The notes: generated by a model from the letters alone, not told the origin. DNA of 64,000 nt from Desulforamulus aeronauticus DSM 10349 (GCF_900142375.1 NZ_FRAR01000022.1:45772-109771), one strand, 5' to 3'; shown: positions 51,611 to 61,611, numbered from the stretch's first letter. Translations and numbers: made by a program.

Positions 51611-52210
51611 CTACTTCACCACCTGTTCGATGGCTTTGCTGACCTCAGCCTGATTTAGTTCTCCCATCCAGGTCTGCACCAACTTCTGCTTACGATCAAA
51701 AAGCACCAGGGCTGGGGCGGTTTGCACCTTCATGTCTGCAGCGGTTTTGTTTAATTGTTCCCCTTCGGACTCCTGGTAAACTGCGATATCAATCCAAGTA
51801 AAGGTTAGCTGAGCGCCGTATTTCTTTTCTATTTGCTGTACCACCGACCGGTGGTTGGAAAAGAATTCCTGGGTGGTGGGTCAGCAATCGGCGTTGTAGG
51901 TATAAACCACCGCCACGGGCTTGCCTTTGGCAAAGCTATCTTCTAAAAGTTTAGTCAGCTTGGGGGCCTTTGTGTTAACAGCACTTGTTTGTTGCTGAAC
52001 TGCCGAGTTCTGGCTAGCATCCGTTGAACTGGCCTTTGCTTGACCTGGCTCACTTTTATTGGTGTCTGTTTGACCGGCTTTGGTCTGAGTGGTAACCACC
52101 TGGGGTGTTTCTACTTTCTCTCCGCCCCCGGACCAAAGGGGTTTGCTAGCCACCGCCACAAAGGCTAGCAAAATCATACCCAGCAGCACCAGTTTGCCAC
52201 GCTTCTTCAT
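51611..52210 (-). CDS. Thioredoxin-like selenoprotein (in-frame UGA, Cys-Sec motif)
   Basis: Two adjacent ORFs (52210-51881 and 51844-51611) lie in the same frame and are separated only by UGA at 51883-51881; all 12 codons between UGA and the second ORF are sense. Read through, the 199-residue protein has a membrane anchor (residues 8-22), a Ser/Thr/Gln-rich linker and a thioredoxin fold with VVYTYNADC-U-PTTQEFF: Cys109-Sec110. A hairpin with a GGU loop starts 25 nt after UGA. The gene ends where ccdA begins. The alternative is a nonsense mutation; the second selenoprotein at 57.3 kb speaks against that. Confidence 0.75.
51840..51855 (-). promoter_or_regulatory. SECIS-like hairpin
   Basis: Minus strand ACCACCGGTCGGTGGT: perfect 5-7 bp stem with GGU at the tip, 25 nt downstream of the UGA at 51881-51883. 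Bacterial SECIS elements for SelB need a short stem-loop with G-U in the loop at about this distance. Confidence 0.6.
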
Positions 52211-52380
52211 GAACCCGCCTCCTTCATCTACCCTACTTTTTGCTTATATTATAAATTTATTATATATTAGCACCAATATTCCCAGTAAACAAGCAAATTG
52301 TAAAAGTTTTACAAATAAAAAAGACCGCCGAACAAGCCTGCGACCTTGTGATCATAGCTTTAACCCTTTCGCAAATGATA

Positions 52381-52409
52381 TTGACAATTCATCATTTAAG
52401 ACTTAATAT
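52381..52409 (+). promoter_or_regulatory. Promoter of the UPF0718 permease gene
   Basis: TTGACA (52381-52386) and TAATAT (52404-52409) are 17 bp apart. AT-rich near-palindromic sequence (TATATAATTATA, then TTTAATATATAAA) follows at 52413-52438 and could be an ArsR-type operator. The 140 bp to the start codon contain a short open stretch (VNPSLQNLLIKQGLGVVLVQ) without a good start. Confidence 0.7.
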
Positions 52410-52577
52410 GCATATATAATTATATTTTAATATATAAATTGGGGTCAGAAAGGAGACGGTTATCAACTGGTTAACCCAAGTCTACAGAACTTGCTGATCA
52501 AACAAGGCTTAGGAGTTGTTTTAGTCCAGCAAGAGTTTTGTTTTGTCAGCTCAGAGAAAAGGTAAGGGGATGAGTGT

Positions 52578-53582
52578 ATGTTTATATTTGACTGGTTAAA
52601 TAGTCAACTGCTCAAGATGGAGTGGCTCTCCAACCTGGTTAAAACCTTAGTGGAACAGGGCTTTGGCTTAAGCATTCAAGAACGTTTGGGCGGCAGTATT
52701 CATTTTTTCATCTACGATGTAATTAAAATATTTATCCTGCTATCCGTACTTATTTTTGCAATTTCCTATATCCAGAGTTTCTTTCCTCCGGAGCGGACCC
52801 GTAAAATATTAGGCAGATTCAACGGCATCACAGCCAATACACTGGCCGCCTTATTGGGCACGGTAACTCCCTTTTGTTCCTGCTCTTCCATTCCGCTTTT
52901 TATCGGCTTTACCAGCGCCGGCCTGCCCATAGGCGTGACTTTCTCCTTTTTAATTTCTTCCCCGCTGGTAGACTTAGCCTCTGTTCTGTTACTGGCCAGC
53001 ATCTTCAACTGGAAGATTGCCATTGCCTATGTAGTCGTTGGACTGATACTGGCTGTGATCGGGGGCACTGTTATCAGCAAAGCCAAGATGGAGGAATATG
53101 TAGAGCCCTTTGTTTTCGGCAATCAAATGGCTGATGTTGAAGTAGAGGAGTTAACAACTCGTGCCAGAGTGGAATTTGCCAAAAGCCAGGTGAAGGACAT
53201 CGTTAAAAGAGTATGGCTCTATATCCTCATTGGCGTAGGAATTGGGGCTGCCATTCATAACTGGATACCGGATCATATCATCAGTGCGGTACTGGGCCAG
53301 GATAAGTGGTATTCTGTACTCTTAGCCACAGTGGTAGGGGTGCCCATGTACGCCGATATCTTTGGTACCCTGCCCATTGCCGAAGCTTTAGTTTTGAAAG
53401 GAGTGGGAATCGGAACCGCTTTAGCTTTCATGATGGCGGTAACTGCATTGTCCCTTCCTTCGATGATTCTCCTGAAAAAGGTAGTTAAGACAAAGCTTCT
53501 CGCCGTGTTTGTTGGGGTTGTAACCGTTGGTATCCTCATCATCGGCTATACCTTTAACGCCTTTGGCTATCTGCTAGTGTAA
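52578..53582 (+). CDS. UPF0718 / ArsP-like permease
   Basis: A 334-residue membrane protein with the motif TVTPFCSCSSIPLFIGF and a second repeat half (GVPMYADIFGTLPIAEAL), like the ArsP at 49.5 kb but clearly diverged. It has a longer N-terminal part and a charged cytoplasmic loop (about residues 170-210). It probably exports organoarsenicals or a related thiol-bound metalloid. GTAAGGGGA precedes the start. It is followed by a convergent small thioredoxin, a pairing common for this family. Confidence 0.85.
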   Translation: MFIFDWLNSQLLKMEWLSNLVKTLVEQGFGLSIQERLGGSIHFFIYDVIKIFILLSVLIFAISYIQSFFPPERTRKILGRFNGITANTLAALLGTVTPFCSCSSIPLFIGFTSAGLPIGVTFSFLISSPLVDLASVLLLASIFNWKIAIAYVVVGLILAVIGGTVISKAKMEEYVEPFVFGNQMADVEVEELTTRARVEFAKSQVKDIVKRVWLYILIGVGIGAAIHNWIPDHIISAVLGQDKWYSVLLATVVGVPMYADIFGTLPIAEALVLKGVGIGTALAFMMAVTALSLPSMILLKKVVKTKLLAVFVGVVTVGILIIGYTFNAFGYLLV

Positions 53583-53599
53583 TACCACTCAAAAATCGG

Positions 53600-53633
53600 A
53601 ATAACCACGACTGAGAAGTCGTGGTTATTTTTG
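53600..53633 (+). terminator. Bidirectional terminator
   Basis: AATAACCACGACT/AGTCGTGGTTATT, 13-bp perfect stem, 4-nt loop, then TTTTG. Confidence 0.88.
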
Positions 53634-53638
53634 ACTAA

Positions 53639-53878
53639 CTAATTTTCTTCCTCAATCAGCTTTTTGATATCGGCCTTGTTGGGCACCCGACCAGATACCT
53701 TGACTTTCCCGTTAATCACCAGCCCTGGTGTAAGCATGACACCATACTGCACGATCTGGGCAATGTCCTCCACCTTTTCCACATTGGCGGGTACGTTTAT
53801 TTCTGCTAAAACCTCCCGCACCAATTTCTCCACTTCTTTGCACTTCTGGCAGCCAGTTCCTAATACTTTAATTTCCAT
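53639..53878 (-). CDS. Small thioredoxin-fold redox protein (redox-active disulfide protein 2 type)
   Basis: A 79-residue thioredoxin-fold protein with CQKC at residues 10-13 and the cis-Pro in MLTPGLVING. Such small proteins usually sit beside UPF0718 permeases, as here (convergent). It may deliver electrons or carry a metalloid. A GTTAAG-TTAT-CTTAAC element lies about 20 bp upstream of its start. Confidence 0.88.
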   Translation of the reverse strand: MEIKVLGTGCQKCKEVEKLVREVLAEINVPANVEKVEDIAQIVQYGVMLTPGLVINGKVKVSGRVPNKADIKKLIEEEN

Positions 53879-54047
53879 GATCTAAAACCCCTCCTTCAGT
53901 TAAGTTATCTTAACATCAATTGATTATATAATCACTTGCTAATATAATAACATTGTATTATTTAAATTAGCAACGATTATTCTTTCCTTTCCCAAATTTA
54001 AATAACCGAGCGGAGGTAATAACCACTCTCCATGCCCAACAACCCTG

Positions 54048-54068
54048 GAATATCACAAAAATGTTACA
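54048..54068. promoter_or_regulatory. Shared 21-bp motif before the chemoreceptor gene
   Basis: GAATATCACAAAAATGTTACA matches 58988-59008 with two differences. It is followed by TGCTGTGACA, giving an imperfect TGTTACA/TGTGACA dyad. It lies 75 bp before the chemoreceptor start. Confidence 0.5.
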
Positions 54069-54142
54069 TTGCTGTGACATGGCTGTGAAATTAGGGTGCT
54101 AGTATAGAAAATATTGGTATTGATTAAGAGTGGAGGGGTTCT

Positions 54143-55699
54143 ATGGGGATTCGATTCAAGCTATTATCAGGCTTTGGTGTGGTGTTGTTACTACTACTAC
54201 TTTTGAGTGGCACTTCTTACACACAACTGGAAAATGTGGAGCAAACCTTTACCAACTTTATTGACAAAGAATTACAGCTAACGGAAGAAGCAAAAAATGT
54301 CCAAGTTTCCTTTGCGGTTACCGAAGCAGCTCTCAATAACTATGTACTTTTCGGCGACCAACAACACCTAGATAAGCTAATGGCCTTAGACGGTCAGACT
54401 GACGATTCTATTAAAAAAGTAAAAAAATTAGCCCAGCATGACCAAACCCGGCAACTGGCGACGCAAATTGAGCAATCGATGGACGCATATGACCAATACA
54501 CGGAGGAGATCGTTTCCCTGGTCCAATCCGGTAAGTTAGAAGAAGCTCGAATGTATATCCACAGCAACCAGCAAGTGTTAGAAAAATTTCACCAAGCAGT
54601 AGAGCAATTGGCCCAATACCAAGCTAAAGAAGAACAGGAGGCCAAATCTAGTGTGGAGAAAAAGGTGGATAGCGTAAATTGCTTTGTAATTTTGCTAACC
54701 CTCGTCACCCTGCTGGCCGGTGTTCTGTTGGCCTTGTTCATGGGGAGGCTGATTGCCCATCCTTTGCAACAAATGGCCCAGGAAGCGGCCAAGATCGCCT
54801 CTGGTGATTTAAGCGGCAGAGACTTACCGGTGAAAAACCGGGATGAACTAAGCACACTGGCCCGTTCCTTCAACCAAATGCGAGCAAATCTCCGGGCCTT
54901 AGCGGGGCACCTGATCCATACGGCGGACAGCCTAACCACCGCTGCGGCTGGTTTATCCCAGCAAACCCAGCACACGACTACCGCCGCCAGCCGCAATGCT
55001 GCCACCATTTCCGAAATTTCTGCTTCCGCAGATCAGATTGCCCACAACACCCACCAGGTGGCGACAGTGGCCCAGGAGACAGCCAGCACCGCCGAGGCAG
55101 GCCAGCAAGGTATGGCGGGGATCACCCAACAAATTGAGGTCATTGCTACTTCTGGCCAACACGCCTCCCAAATGTTACAAAAGCTAGTACAAGAACTAAG
55201 TCAAGTCAATCAGATTGTAGAGTTAATTACCCACATCGCCGACCAGACCAATATGCTGGCTTTAAACGCCGCCATCGAATCGGCCCGAGCCGGAGAACAG
55301 GGCAGAGGCTTTGCCGTGGTGGCGGAGGAAGTACGCAAACTGGCAGAGCAATCGGCAGCTGCCGCCGGAAAAATTCGTACACACATTGAGCAAATCCATA
55401 CCGACTCCGGAACGGCTGTGGCTTCAATGGACACAGGTACTGCCAATATCAAAAACGGTGCCGAAGTCATTCATGAAGTGAGCGGTCGCTTTAGCTCCCT
55501 ACTGCAAACCATCGGAGGCTTGTCGGGCCAGGTGCAGCAACTATCCGCCGCCGTGCAGCAGATTTCCGCTGGCGTACAAAATGTGGCTGCCACCACCGAA
55601 GACCAAACAGCGGCCCTGCAGGATGTTTCCTCCGCCACCGAAGAATTAACCAGACTGGCCGATGCCTTAAAGGCCGCTGCCAATGGTTTTAAAATATAA
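54143..55699 (+). CDS. Methyl-accepting chemotaxis protein
   Basis: A 518-residue receptor. TM1 is at residues 7-27, an outer four-helix bundle domain (4HB_MCP type) lies at about 30-183, TM2 at about 184-206, HAMP to about 260, then the signalling domain with the hairpin tip [20 protein letters not shown]. The ligand is unknown. GGAGGGG precedes the start. No che genes are nearby, so it feeds a chemotaxis system coded elsewhere. Confidence 0.92.
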   Translation: MGIRFKLLSGFGVVLLLLLLLSGTSYTQLENVEQTFTNFIDKELQLTEEAKNVQVSFAVTEAALNNYVLFGDQQHLDKLMALDGQTDDSIKKVKKLAQHDQTRQLATQIEQSMDAYDQYTEEIVSLVQSGKLEEARMYIHSNQQVLEKFHQAVEQLAQYQAKEEQEAKSSVEKKVDSVNCFVILLTLVTLLAGVLLALFMGRLIAHPLQQMAQEAAKIASGDLSGRDLPVKNRDELSTLARSFNQMRANLRALAGHLIHTADSLTTAAAGLSQQTQHTTTAASRNAATISEISASADQIAHNTHQVATVAQETASTAEAGQQGMAGITQQIEVIATSGQHASQMLQKLVQELSQVNQIVELITHIADQTNMLALNAAIESARAGEQGRGFAVVAEEVRKLAEQSAAAAGKIRTHIEQIHTDSGTAVASMDTGTANIKNGAEVIHEVSGRFSSLLQTIGGLSGQVQQLSAAVQQISAGVQNVAATTEDQTAALQDVSSATEELTRLADALKAAANGFKI

Positions 55700-55767
55700 A
55701 GGACTCGGCCAAACTCATTTCCCAAAATAAGCCTCATTTATCTTTTCAAAAAGCATTAAAAGTAGCA

Positions 55768-55805
55768 AACCCGTACCACTTGGATTTGATACGGGTTATT
55801 TTTTA
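55768..55805 (+). terminator. Terminator of the chemoreceptor gene
   Basis: AACCCGTA/TACGGGTT stem, 14-nt loop, then ATTTTTT. Confidence 0.8.
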
Positions 55806-55860
55806 GGATTTAGTTCATTTACGCCACTCTAATCGACCCCTTTGGCTTGTGCCAAAGCCC

Positions 55861-57207
55861 TTAGGCAGTTGGATTTTTAGGCACACCGTTGACCAATTTT
55901 TCAAAGTGTAGATGAGGTCCGGTGGATCTGCCGGTGGAGCCAACCTTTCCGATAAACTGTCCCCTTTGCACCGTCTGGCCTACCTTTACCCCAACACTTG
56001 ACATATGGGCATAACGGGTTACCACCCCATTGCCGTGGTTAATTTCCACACATAAACCATAGCCTCCAAACCATCCAGCCCGAATCACCTTTCCTGCACC
56101 GGCTGCTTCTATGGCTGTACCGTAGGAGCGAGCAATGTCAATCCCCTGGTGTTGGCGTCCCCAGCGGGAGCCATAGGCGGAAGAAATGGCACCGGCGGGC
56201 CGGGAAATGCCCCGGGAAGCCACCATTACCTGGGAGCTTCTTTCAATGATTTGGGGTTTGGCTTCTTTCAGAATCTTTTTTTGTAACACTTTACGCTCAT
56301 TTTCCAAGCCATTAACTGCGACAATCTGATAGGTAACTTCCTTGCGTCCCTGCTCACCCGCTTGGATAACCCGACTGGTCCCGTAGGGTAGGTTGGGATT
56401 TTTCTTGACCTGTTGAGGTGCCTCATAATCCTCTGTTACGGTTTTCTCAGTGGTGGCAACCACACTGATCATGGGCTCCAGTGCCCCTAGCACCTTGATT
56501 TTTTGTCCAATTTGCATGGTCTCCGGGGTGAAGCCTGGGTTGGCCTTTTCCACCTCTTCTGGGCTTACATCAAAGGCAATGGCAATGTCCCAAAGGGTAT
56601 CCCCTTCTTTGACGGTATAAAGCCGGGGGCCTTCACCCTGACCTAGCAGCTTTTTCAATGCTGCATCGCCTGTCAGTACCTTATCTGACAGCACAGGCAA
56701 ATCTACCAGAGCGACGTTCTCTTGGAAGGACACCCGATAATCCGGGTCGACCTGGTAGGTCTGCTTGAGTTTATCCAATACTTGTGTGGCGGTCTGCTTA
56801 TCAGCCACCACGACCTTCACCTCTCCAGCCACCTGGATACCTACCGCTGTGGTTTCAAAGGTAAGTTTTTCAGCCAAGATCTGGCGCAGTTTGGCCTCCG
56901 GCAATACTTGGACTGGTCTATCGGTGGTTCTCTCAAAGCTGACCTTTTGTACTAGCGTTACCTGATTTAGCTGCTGACGTTGCTGCTCTGTTAACTGGTT
57001 AACGACTACTTCTGCCATTCGCTTGTTGGCAGCCACCGCCACCACCTGTCCATCTACCTTAATCTCACAGGGGGTATTGGCCAGCACACCTGAAACCACT
57101 CCTAATAGAAGCGTCATACTCAAAAGGCCCGCCAACCCCCACTTTACAGGCTTTGTCTGTTGACTAAGCCAGGTGGATATTTTCATTGTCCACTTTGTTT
57201 GCCCCAT
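55861..57207 (-). CDS. M23 peptidase with LysM and G5 domains
   Basis: A 448-residue exported protein. A membrane segment (residues 22-43) is followed by a mixed region, LysM (YTVKEGDTLWDIAIAFDVSP, about 197-240), G5 (TEDYEAPQQVKKNPNLPYGT, about 265-330) and an M23 endopeptidase domain (HQGIDIARSYG and HLHFEK) at the C terminus. It should bind and cut peptidoglycan outside the membrane. The zinc ligands are present. AAGGAG lies 6 bp before the ATG. Confidence 0.92.
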   Translation of the reverse strand: MGQTKWTMKISTWLSQQTKPVKWGLAGLLSMTLLLGVVSGVLANTPCEIKVDGQVVAVAANKRMAEVVVNQLTEQQRQQLNQVTLVQKVSFERTTDRPVQVLPEAKLRQILAEKLTFETTAVGIQVAGEVKVVVADKQTATQVLDKLKQTYQVDPDYRVSFQENVALVDLPVLSDKVLTGDAALKKLLGQGEGPRLYTVKEGDTLWDIAIAFDVSPEEVEKANPGFTPETMQIGQKIKVLGALEPMISVVATTEKTVTEDYEAPQQVKKNPNLPYGTSRVIQAGEQGRKEVTYQIVAVNGLENERKVLQKKILKEAKPQIIERSSQVMVASRGISRPAGAISSAYGSRWGRQHQGIDIARSYGTAIEAAGAGKVIRAGWFGGYGLCVEINHGNGVVTRYAHMSSVGVKVGQTVQRGQFIGKVGSTGRSTGPHLHFEKLVNGVPKNPTA

Positions 57208-57291
57208 TGTTCAGCTCCTTTCAATTAACTGGTAAAAAACACAGGTATCATTATAGCTGGAAATAGGTTGTTATGTAAAGTTTACAACCCC

Positions 57292-57627
57292 TTACTCCTC
57301 CCCAGGCCAAGCACAGACGGCATTGGACAACTCCAGGGAACGAAAAATCCACCAACCGGCATAATGAAGCCCCAGCGGTTGGTCTGGTTCCGCCAGGCGT
57401 ATTTGTGGATCGATATAAACGGTGATACCCTGGACTTCCTGGGACTGAAAGTGGGTTTTCTGCTGAGCAGAAGGTGCTCCCCCACGCACGGTGGGAGTGT
57501 GGCTATTGATAGCCCCTCCGTGGGTACTGCAGCGTCAGCCCCCCTCCACCATACATTGAAGGGTAACCTTACCGCCAGCTTTTTCCAAAATATACTGACG
57601 AGCCTCCGGTGTGATCTTTATATTCAA
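57292..57627 (-). CDS. HesB-like selenoprotein (in-frame UGA)
   Basis: On the minus strand AGGAGGT precedes a TTG at 57627. The frame reads NIKITPEARQYILEKAGGKV, then TLQCMVEGG, UGA (57537-57535, codon 31), then RCSTHGGAINSHT and continues open to TAA at 57292 (111 residues). This matches the HesB-related family in which Sec takes the place of the conserved HesB Cys (TIGR01911, as I recall). Only the part after UGA shows up as an ordinary ORF. Stem-loops lie downstream of UGA, one with loop CGUGC about 37-60 nt on. HesB/IscA proteins bind Fe-S or iron; the role here is unknown. Confidence 0.82.
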
Positions 57628-57691
57628 GGGCAATACCTCCTAGTTTCGTGAATAGAAAATACAGTATGACCAACAGCTGAAGGCCAATGGA

Positions 57692-58828
57692 CTACAGATA
57701 CCCCGCCGGGTTCTGGGGGACACCATTCTTTAATACCTCAAAGTGCAAGTGTGGGCCGGTGGATAAACCGGTAGTGCCAATCTTAGCGATTACTTGACCC
57801 CGTTTCACCACTTGTCCCTCACTAACTAACTGTGCAGATAAATGGGGGTACATGGTGCTTAAGCCACCACCGTGATCCACCATCACCACCTTGCCATAAC
57901 CGGACATGGTGGTTACGGATATAACCCTTCCATCCTCGGCAGCCACCACGTTGACCCCAGTTGGAGCGGGAATGTCCAGCCCGTTATGCAGACGATTCTT
58001 CTTTAAAATGGGGTGAAAGCGCATGCCATAGGGCGAGGATGTCTGGTTATAGCCAGGTACCGGCCAGAGCAGTCTGCCCCCTTTATATTGAGTGGTGGTA
58101 CCGCTGCTCTTTTGCAAGGCGATTTGTCGTAAAATTTCTTGTTCCTGGCTTTCCCAGCGATCCAAGTCACGCTCATACTGGTCTAAGTCCTGCCGAGCTT
58201 CCTTTAATAAGCCCGCTTGCTCACTCTGACGGGCAGCCAACTCCTGGCGGCTCCTCTCCTGCTCTTGCCGCAGTGCCACTAAATTTTGCTGTCGCTTGTT
58301 AAGCTGGTCTTTGGCCACTTCAATATCCTTCTTTTCCTTCGCTACCCGATCGATAATCTCCTTATCTTGCTCCATAATCATTTTCATCAATTCCACTCGA
58401 TTGATGAAATCTGAAAAATTACGGGCCTCCAGCAACACCTCCAGATAAGCCACCTGACCGTTTTCGTAATAGAACCTTACCCGCTGGTTTAAGGTTTCAT
58501 TACTCTTTTCCAGTTTCTCTGCGGCCTGCTCCAGTAATGCTTCGGTTTCTGCTAACTGCTTTTTGTTGGCGGCGATACGTCCATTCAAATCGGCAATTTC
58601 ATTGCGTTTGTCATTGATGGTGGCATTTAATGCGGATATCTTTTGGGTAATATCCCTTACTTCACCCTTTTGTTCGGTAATTCTTTGCTGGGTTTGGCTT
58701 TGCTTTTGCCTTACCTGTTTGAGCTTATCATCAAGCCCTGTGGACTCCGCCACCGAGGATAAAGTAAAAACCGAAAGGCTGATGAGTAGTCCATAGGTGA
58801 TCCATCTTTTAGTCGGTCGGAAGGTCAA
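57692..58828 (-). CDS. M23 peptidase with coiled coil (EnvC-like)
   Basis: A 378-residue exported protein. A signal or anchor segment (about 11-28) is followed by a long coiled coil (about residues 30-240, rich in Gln, Glu, Lys) and an M23 domain ([10 protein letters not shown] preceded by His, and [10 protein letters not shown]). The layout is that of EnvC-type murein hydrolases or their activators. The start is TTG with AGGGGG 6 bp upstream. It precedes the HesB-like gene by 64 bp. Confidence 0.9.
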   Translation of the reverse strand: MTFRPTKRWITYGLLISLSVFTLSSVAESTGLDDKLKQVRQKQSQTQQRITEQKGEVRDITQKISALNATINDKRNEIADLNGRIAANKKQLAETEALLEQAAEKLEKSNETLNQRVRFYYENGQVAYLEVLLEARNFSDFINRVELMKMIMEQDKEIIDRVAKEKKDIEVAKDQLNKRQQNLVALRQEQERSRQELAARQSEQAGLLKEARQDLDQYERDLDRWESQEQEILRQIALQKSSGTTTQYKGGRLLWPVPGYNQTSSPYGMRFHPILKKNRLHNGLDIPAPTGVNVVAAEDGRVISVTTMSGYGKVVMVDHGGGLSTMYPHLSAQLVSEGQVVKRGQVIAKIGTTGLSTGPHLHFEVLKNGVPQNPAGYL

Positions 58829-58987
58829 TTTAATCCCCCTAATAGTTGTCTATATTGCAAATTTCTACAATAAATATTTAATTTCCTGCGAAACCATAGC
58901 CATTTTGGAAGGTGGTCCTAAGAACTAGATTGGAACGAAATAAGACATACTTCTCCATTTTTAGTATTTATAATGATAATAAACTTC

Positions 58988-59008
58988 GAATATCACAGGA
59001 ATGTTACA
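58988..59008. promoter_or_regulatory. Shared 21-bp motif (second copy)
   Basis: GAATATCACAGGAATGTTACA; here followed by ACTTTTTAACATTTTTGTAACA, so that TGTTACA and TGTAACA form an exact dyad. It lies 160 bp upstream of the coiled-coil M23 gene on the opposite strand. Confidence 0.5.
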
Positions 59009-59103
59009 ACTTTTTAACATTTTTGTAACAATCCAAATGGCACAGAGGAAGAATCCGGTTTACACGACATACAGCGCCGATGAAAAAAAGGATGACAACT
59101 AAA

Positions 59104-59127
59104 ATAAGCTCCCGCTGGGGAGCTTAT
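59104..59127 (-). terminator. Terminator of cadA
   Basis: ATAAGCTCCC/GGGAGCTTAT, 10-bp perfect stem, 4-nt loop; minus-strand T run follows. Confidence 0.8.
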
Positions 59128-59139
59128 GCTATAGTCTAT

Positions 59140-61515
59140 TTATCTAGCAACCAAAGGTTCTGCGGGGTTAAACCGCATCACCCGCATAGCATTGAGAATG
59201 GCAATTAAGGCTACACCCACATCTGCAAAGACCGCCTCCCACATGGTGGCCACACCAAAGGCACCCAGCACTAAGAAGATGCCCTTCACCAGCATGGCCA
59301 TGATGATGTTCTGCCAGACAATACCCCGGGTGCGACGTGCGATTTTGATGGCCGTAGCCAACTTGGAGGGTTCGTCTGTCATCAGCACCACATCCGCCGC
59401 CTCGATGGCGGCGTCTGAACCCAGGCCCCCCATCGCCACACCGATGTCCGCCCGGGCTAAAACCGGTGCATCGTTAATACCATCCCCCACAAACATTAGT
59501 CTTTCTTTTGGTCCCTTTTCCCGGTTGAGCTTTTCAACCTGCTCTACCTTATGATCTGGCAAGAGTTCCGCCCGCACTTCATCCAAGCCGAGGGATTTAC
59601 CAACGGCTTGGCCCACGGCCTGGTTATCGCCGGTGAGCATCACCAGTTTTCTTACACCCAGTTCTTTTAGCTGCTGCATAGCCCTGGGGGAATCCTCTTT
59701 GATTTCATCGGAAATGACGATGTAGCCGGCATATTTCTTATTCACAGCCAGATGCACAACGGTTCCCACAATTTGCTCCTGGGAATATTCAACGCCTTCC
59801 TTTTTCATCAATTTGATATTGCCCGCCAGGATTTCCTCCCCGCCCACTTTTACCTTAATGCCGTGGCCGCTGATTTCTTCATAGGTCTCTATTTTTTCCG
59901 TGGCTACCTTTTGCCCATAGGCCTCTATGATCGATTTAGCAATGGGGTGGTTGGAATGAACTTCTGCAAAGGAGGCGTATTCCAATAACTTGTCTTTACT
60001 AAAATCTCCAGCCGGGACAAGGGAGGTAACTTTAAACACGCCTTTGGTCAGAGTGCCAGTCTTGTCGAACACGGCAATCTTAACATTGTTCAAGGCCTCC
60101 AGGTAATTGCCACCCTTTACCAGCACCCCGTTGCGGGAGGCTCCGCCGATGCCACCGAAAAAGCCCAGAGGAATGGAGATCACCAGTGCACAGGGGCAAG
60201 ATATTACCAGCACCACTAAAGCACGGTATATCCACTGGCTAAAGGTGGCCCCGGGAATAAAAAGCGGCGGTAAAAGGGCAATCCCCAGGGCTCCAAAGAC
60301 CACCACCGGCGTGTAATAGCGGGCAAACTTGGTGATAAAATTCTCTGTGGGTGCCTTTTTGCCCGCTGCATTTTCCACCAGATCCAGTATTTTAGAAACG
60401 GTGGATTCTGCAAATTTCTTAGTCACTTCAATGGATAACACACCGCTCTTATTGATGAAACCAGCCAATACATCTCCCCCTGGCACGGCCTCCCTGGGCA
60501 CTGATTCCCCTGTCATGGCGGAGGTATCCACCATCGAAGTGCCCTCCACCACTTTACCGTCTAAGGGTACCTTTTCTCCCGGCTTCACCACAATGATATC
60601 TCCGATATTGACACTTTCCGGGCTGACCTGCTTGGTCTCGTTACCCACTTTCAGGTTAGCAAAGTCAGGCCGGATATCCATCAGAGATGCAATGGATTTA
60701 CGGGAGCGATTCACCGCATAGTCCTGAAACAATTCCCCCACCTGGTAAAAAAGCATCACCGCCACCGCCTCGGGGAACTGCCGAATGGCGAAGGCCCCCA
60801 GGGTGGCGATACTCATTAAAAAATTCTCGTCAAAGACTTGCCCCCGGGAAATATTTCGCACACTTTTGAGCAGTACCTCGCCACCCACCAATAGATAGCT
60901 GATCCCATAGAGTACAGCCTCTGTGGTAAATGAGAATGTAAAGACAATGGCTACGGCAAAAAGGAGCGCTCCCACAGCCAGACGGATGGTTTCCATTTTT
61001 TCTCCGTGTTTTTCTTCTTCCCTGGCTAGAACCTTCTTCTCTTCGCCCGCTGGCCGAACCTCAACATCAGGCTCAATTCGCTTAATTCTTTCCTGAATGT
61101 GACTAAGAATATCGGCATTGTTACTGCCAGAAGACACTTCCACCAGGAGCTTCTTAGCCGGGAAGTTTACCATTGCACTTTTAACCCCCGAAATGTTCTG
61201 TACCTGGCTCTCGATTTTGGCAGCACAATTGGCACAATCGAGCCCCATTAATAAAAAAGCTTTCTTCTGCGTAAAATCAACCTTTTTCTCAGAGACCGTC
61301 ACATCAGGCTCTAACTTCCTGATGATGTTCCTCACTTCCTGGATGACCTGCTCCAGCTCCTCTACCCGCTCCGTTTCCAGAGACAGCTTTTTAGTGGCAA
61401 AGTTCACAGAAACCTCTGTCACCCCGGCCAGAGCTTTAATCTGCTCCTCTATCTTACTGGCACAACTGGCACAATTAAGCCCTTCTAAAAGGAGTTCCTT
61501 TCTACCCGTCACCAT
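59140..61515 (-). CDS. cadA: CadA-type heavy-metal P1B ATPase
   Basis: A 791-residue membrane pump. Two N-terminal metal domains carry GLNCASC and GLDCANC; the transport motif is SCPCALVIS, the phosphorylation site is FDKTGTLTKG, and the HP motif is HSNHPIAKSI. The CPC motif and two CxxC domains fit Zn(II)/Cd(II)/Pb(II) export. The cadC gene lies upstream with its own terminator between, so both may have separate promoters. Confidence 0.93.
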   Translation of the reverse strand: MVTGRKELLLEGLNCASCASKIEEQIKALAGVTEVSVNFATKKLSLETERVEELEQVIQEVRNIIRKLEPDVTVSEKKVDFTQKKAFLLMGLDCANCAAKIESQVQNISGVKSAMVNFPAKKLLVEVSSGSNNADILSHIQERIKRIEPDVEVRPAGEEKKVLAREEEKHGEKMETIRLAVGALLFAVAIVFTFSFTTEAVLYGISYLLVGGEVLLKSVRNISRGQVFDENFLMSIATLGAFAIRQFPEAVAVMLFYQVGELFQDYAVNRSRKSIASLMDIRPDFANLKVGNETKQVSPESVNIGDIIVVKPGEKVPLDGKVVEGTSMVDTSAMTGESVPREAVPGGDVLAGFINKSGVLSIEVTKKFAESTVSKILDLVENAAGKKAPTENFITKFARYYTPVVVFGALGIALLPPLFIPGATFSQWIYRALVVLVISCPCALVISIPLGFFGGIGGASRNGVLVKGGNYLEALNNVKIAVFDKTGTLTKGVFKVTSLVPAGDFSKDKLLEYASFAEVHSNHPIAKSIIEAYGQKVATEKIETYEEISGHGIKVKVGGEEILAGNIKLMKKEGVEYSQEQIVGTVVHLAVNKKYAGYIVISDEIKEDSPRAMQQLKELGVRKLVMLTGDNQAVGQAVGKSLGLDEVRAELLPDHKVEQVEKLNREKGPKERLMFVGDGINDAPVLARADIGVAMGGLGSDAAIEAADVVLMTDEPSKLATAIKIARRTRGIVWQNIIMAMLVKGIFLVLGAFGVATMWEAVFADVGVALIAILNAMRVMRFNPAEPLVAR

Positions 61516-61611
61516 CCTACAACCACCCCATATATTTGGTATTTGCTTTATTATGGCACTTTATTCTAAAGACAATCCCAGAAATAGCAACCGAGAAGCC
61601 TCCCAAAAAGA

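Noticed and set aside
51611..52210. Treating the two thioredoxin ORFs as a frameshifted or nonsense pseudogene
   Set aside because: Both parts share one frame, the only interruption is UGA at the redox position, a suitable hairpin follows, and a second UGA-containing selenoprotein family member lies 5 kb away.
52442..52566. Possible 40-codon gene before the second permease
   Set aside because: The frame looks coding in places but has no acceptable start codon near the AAAGGAG site; left as part of the leader.
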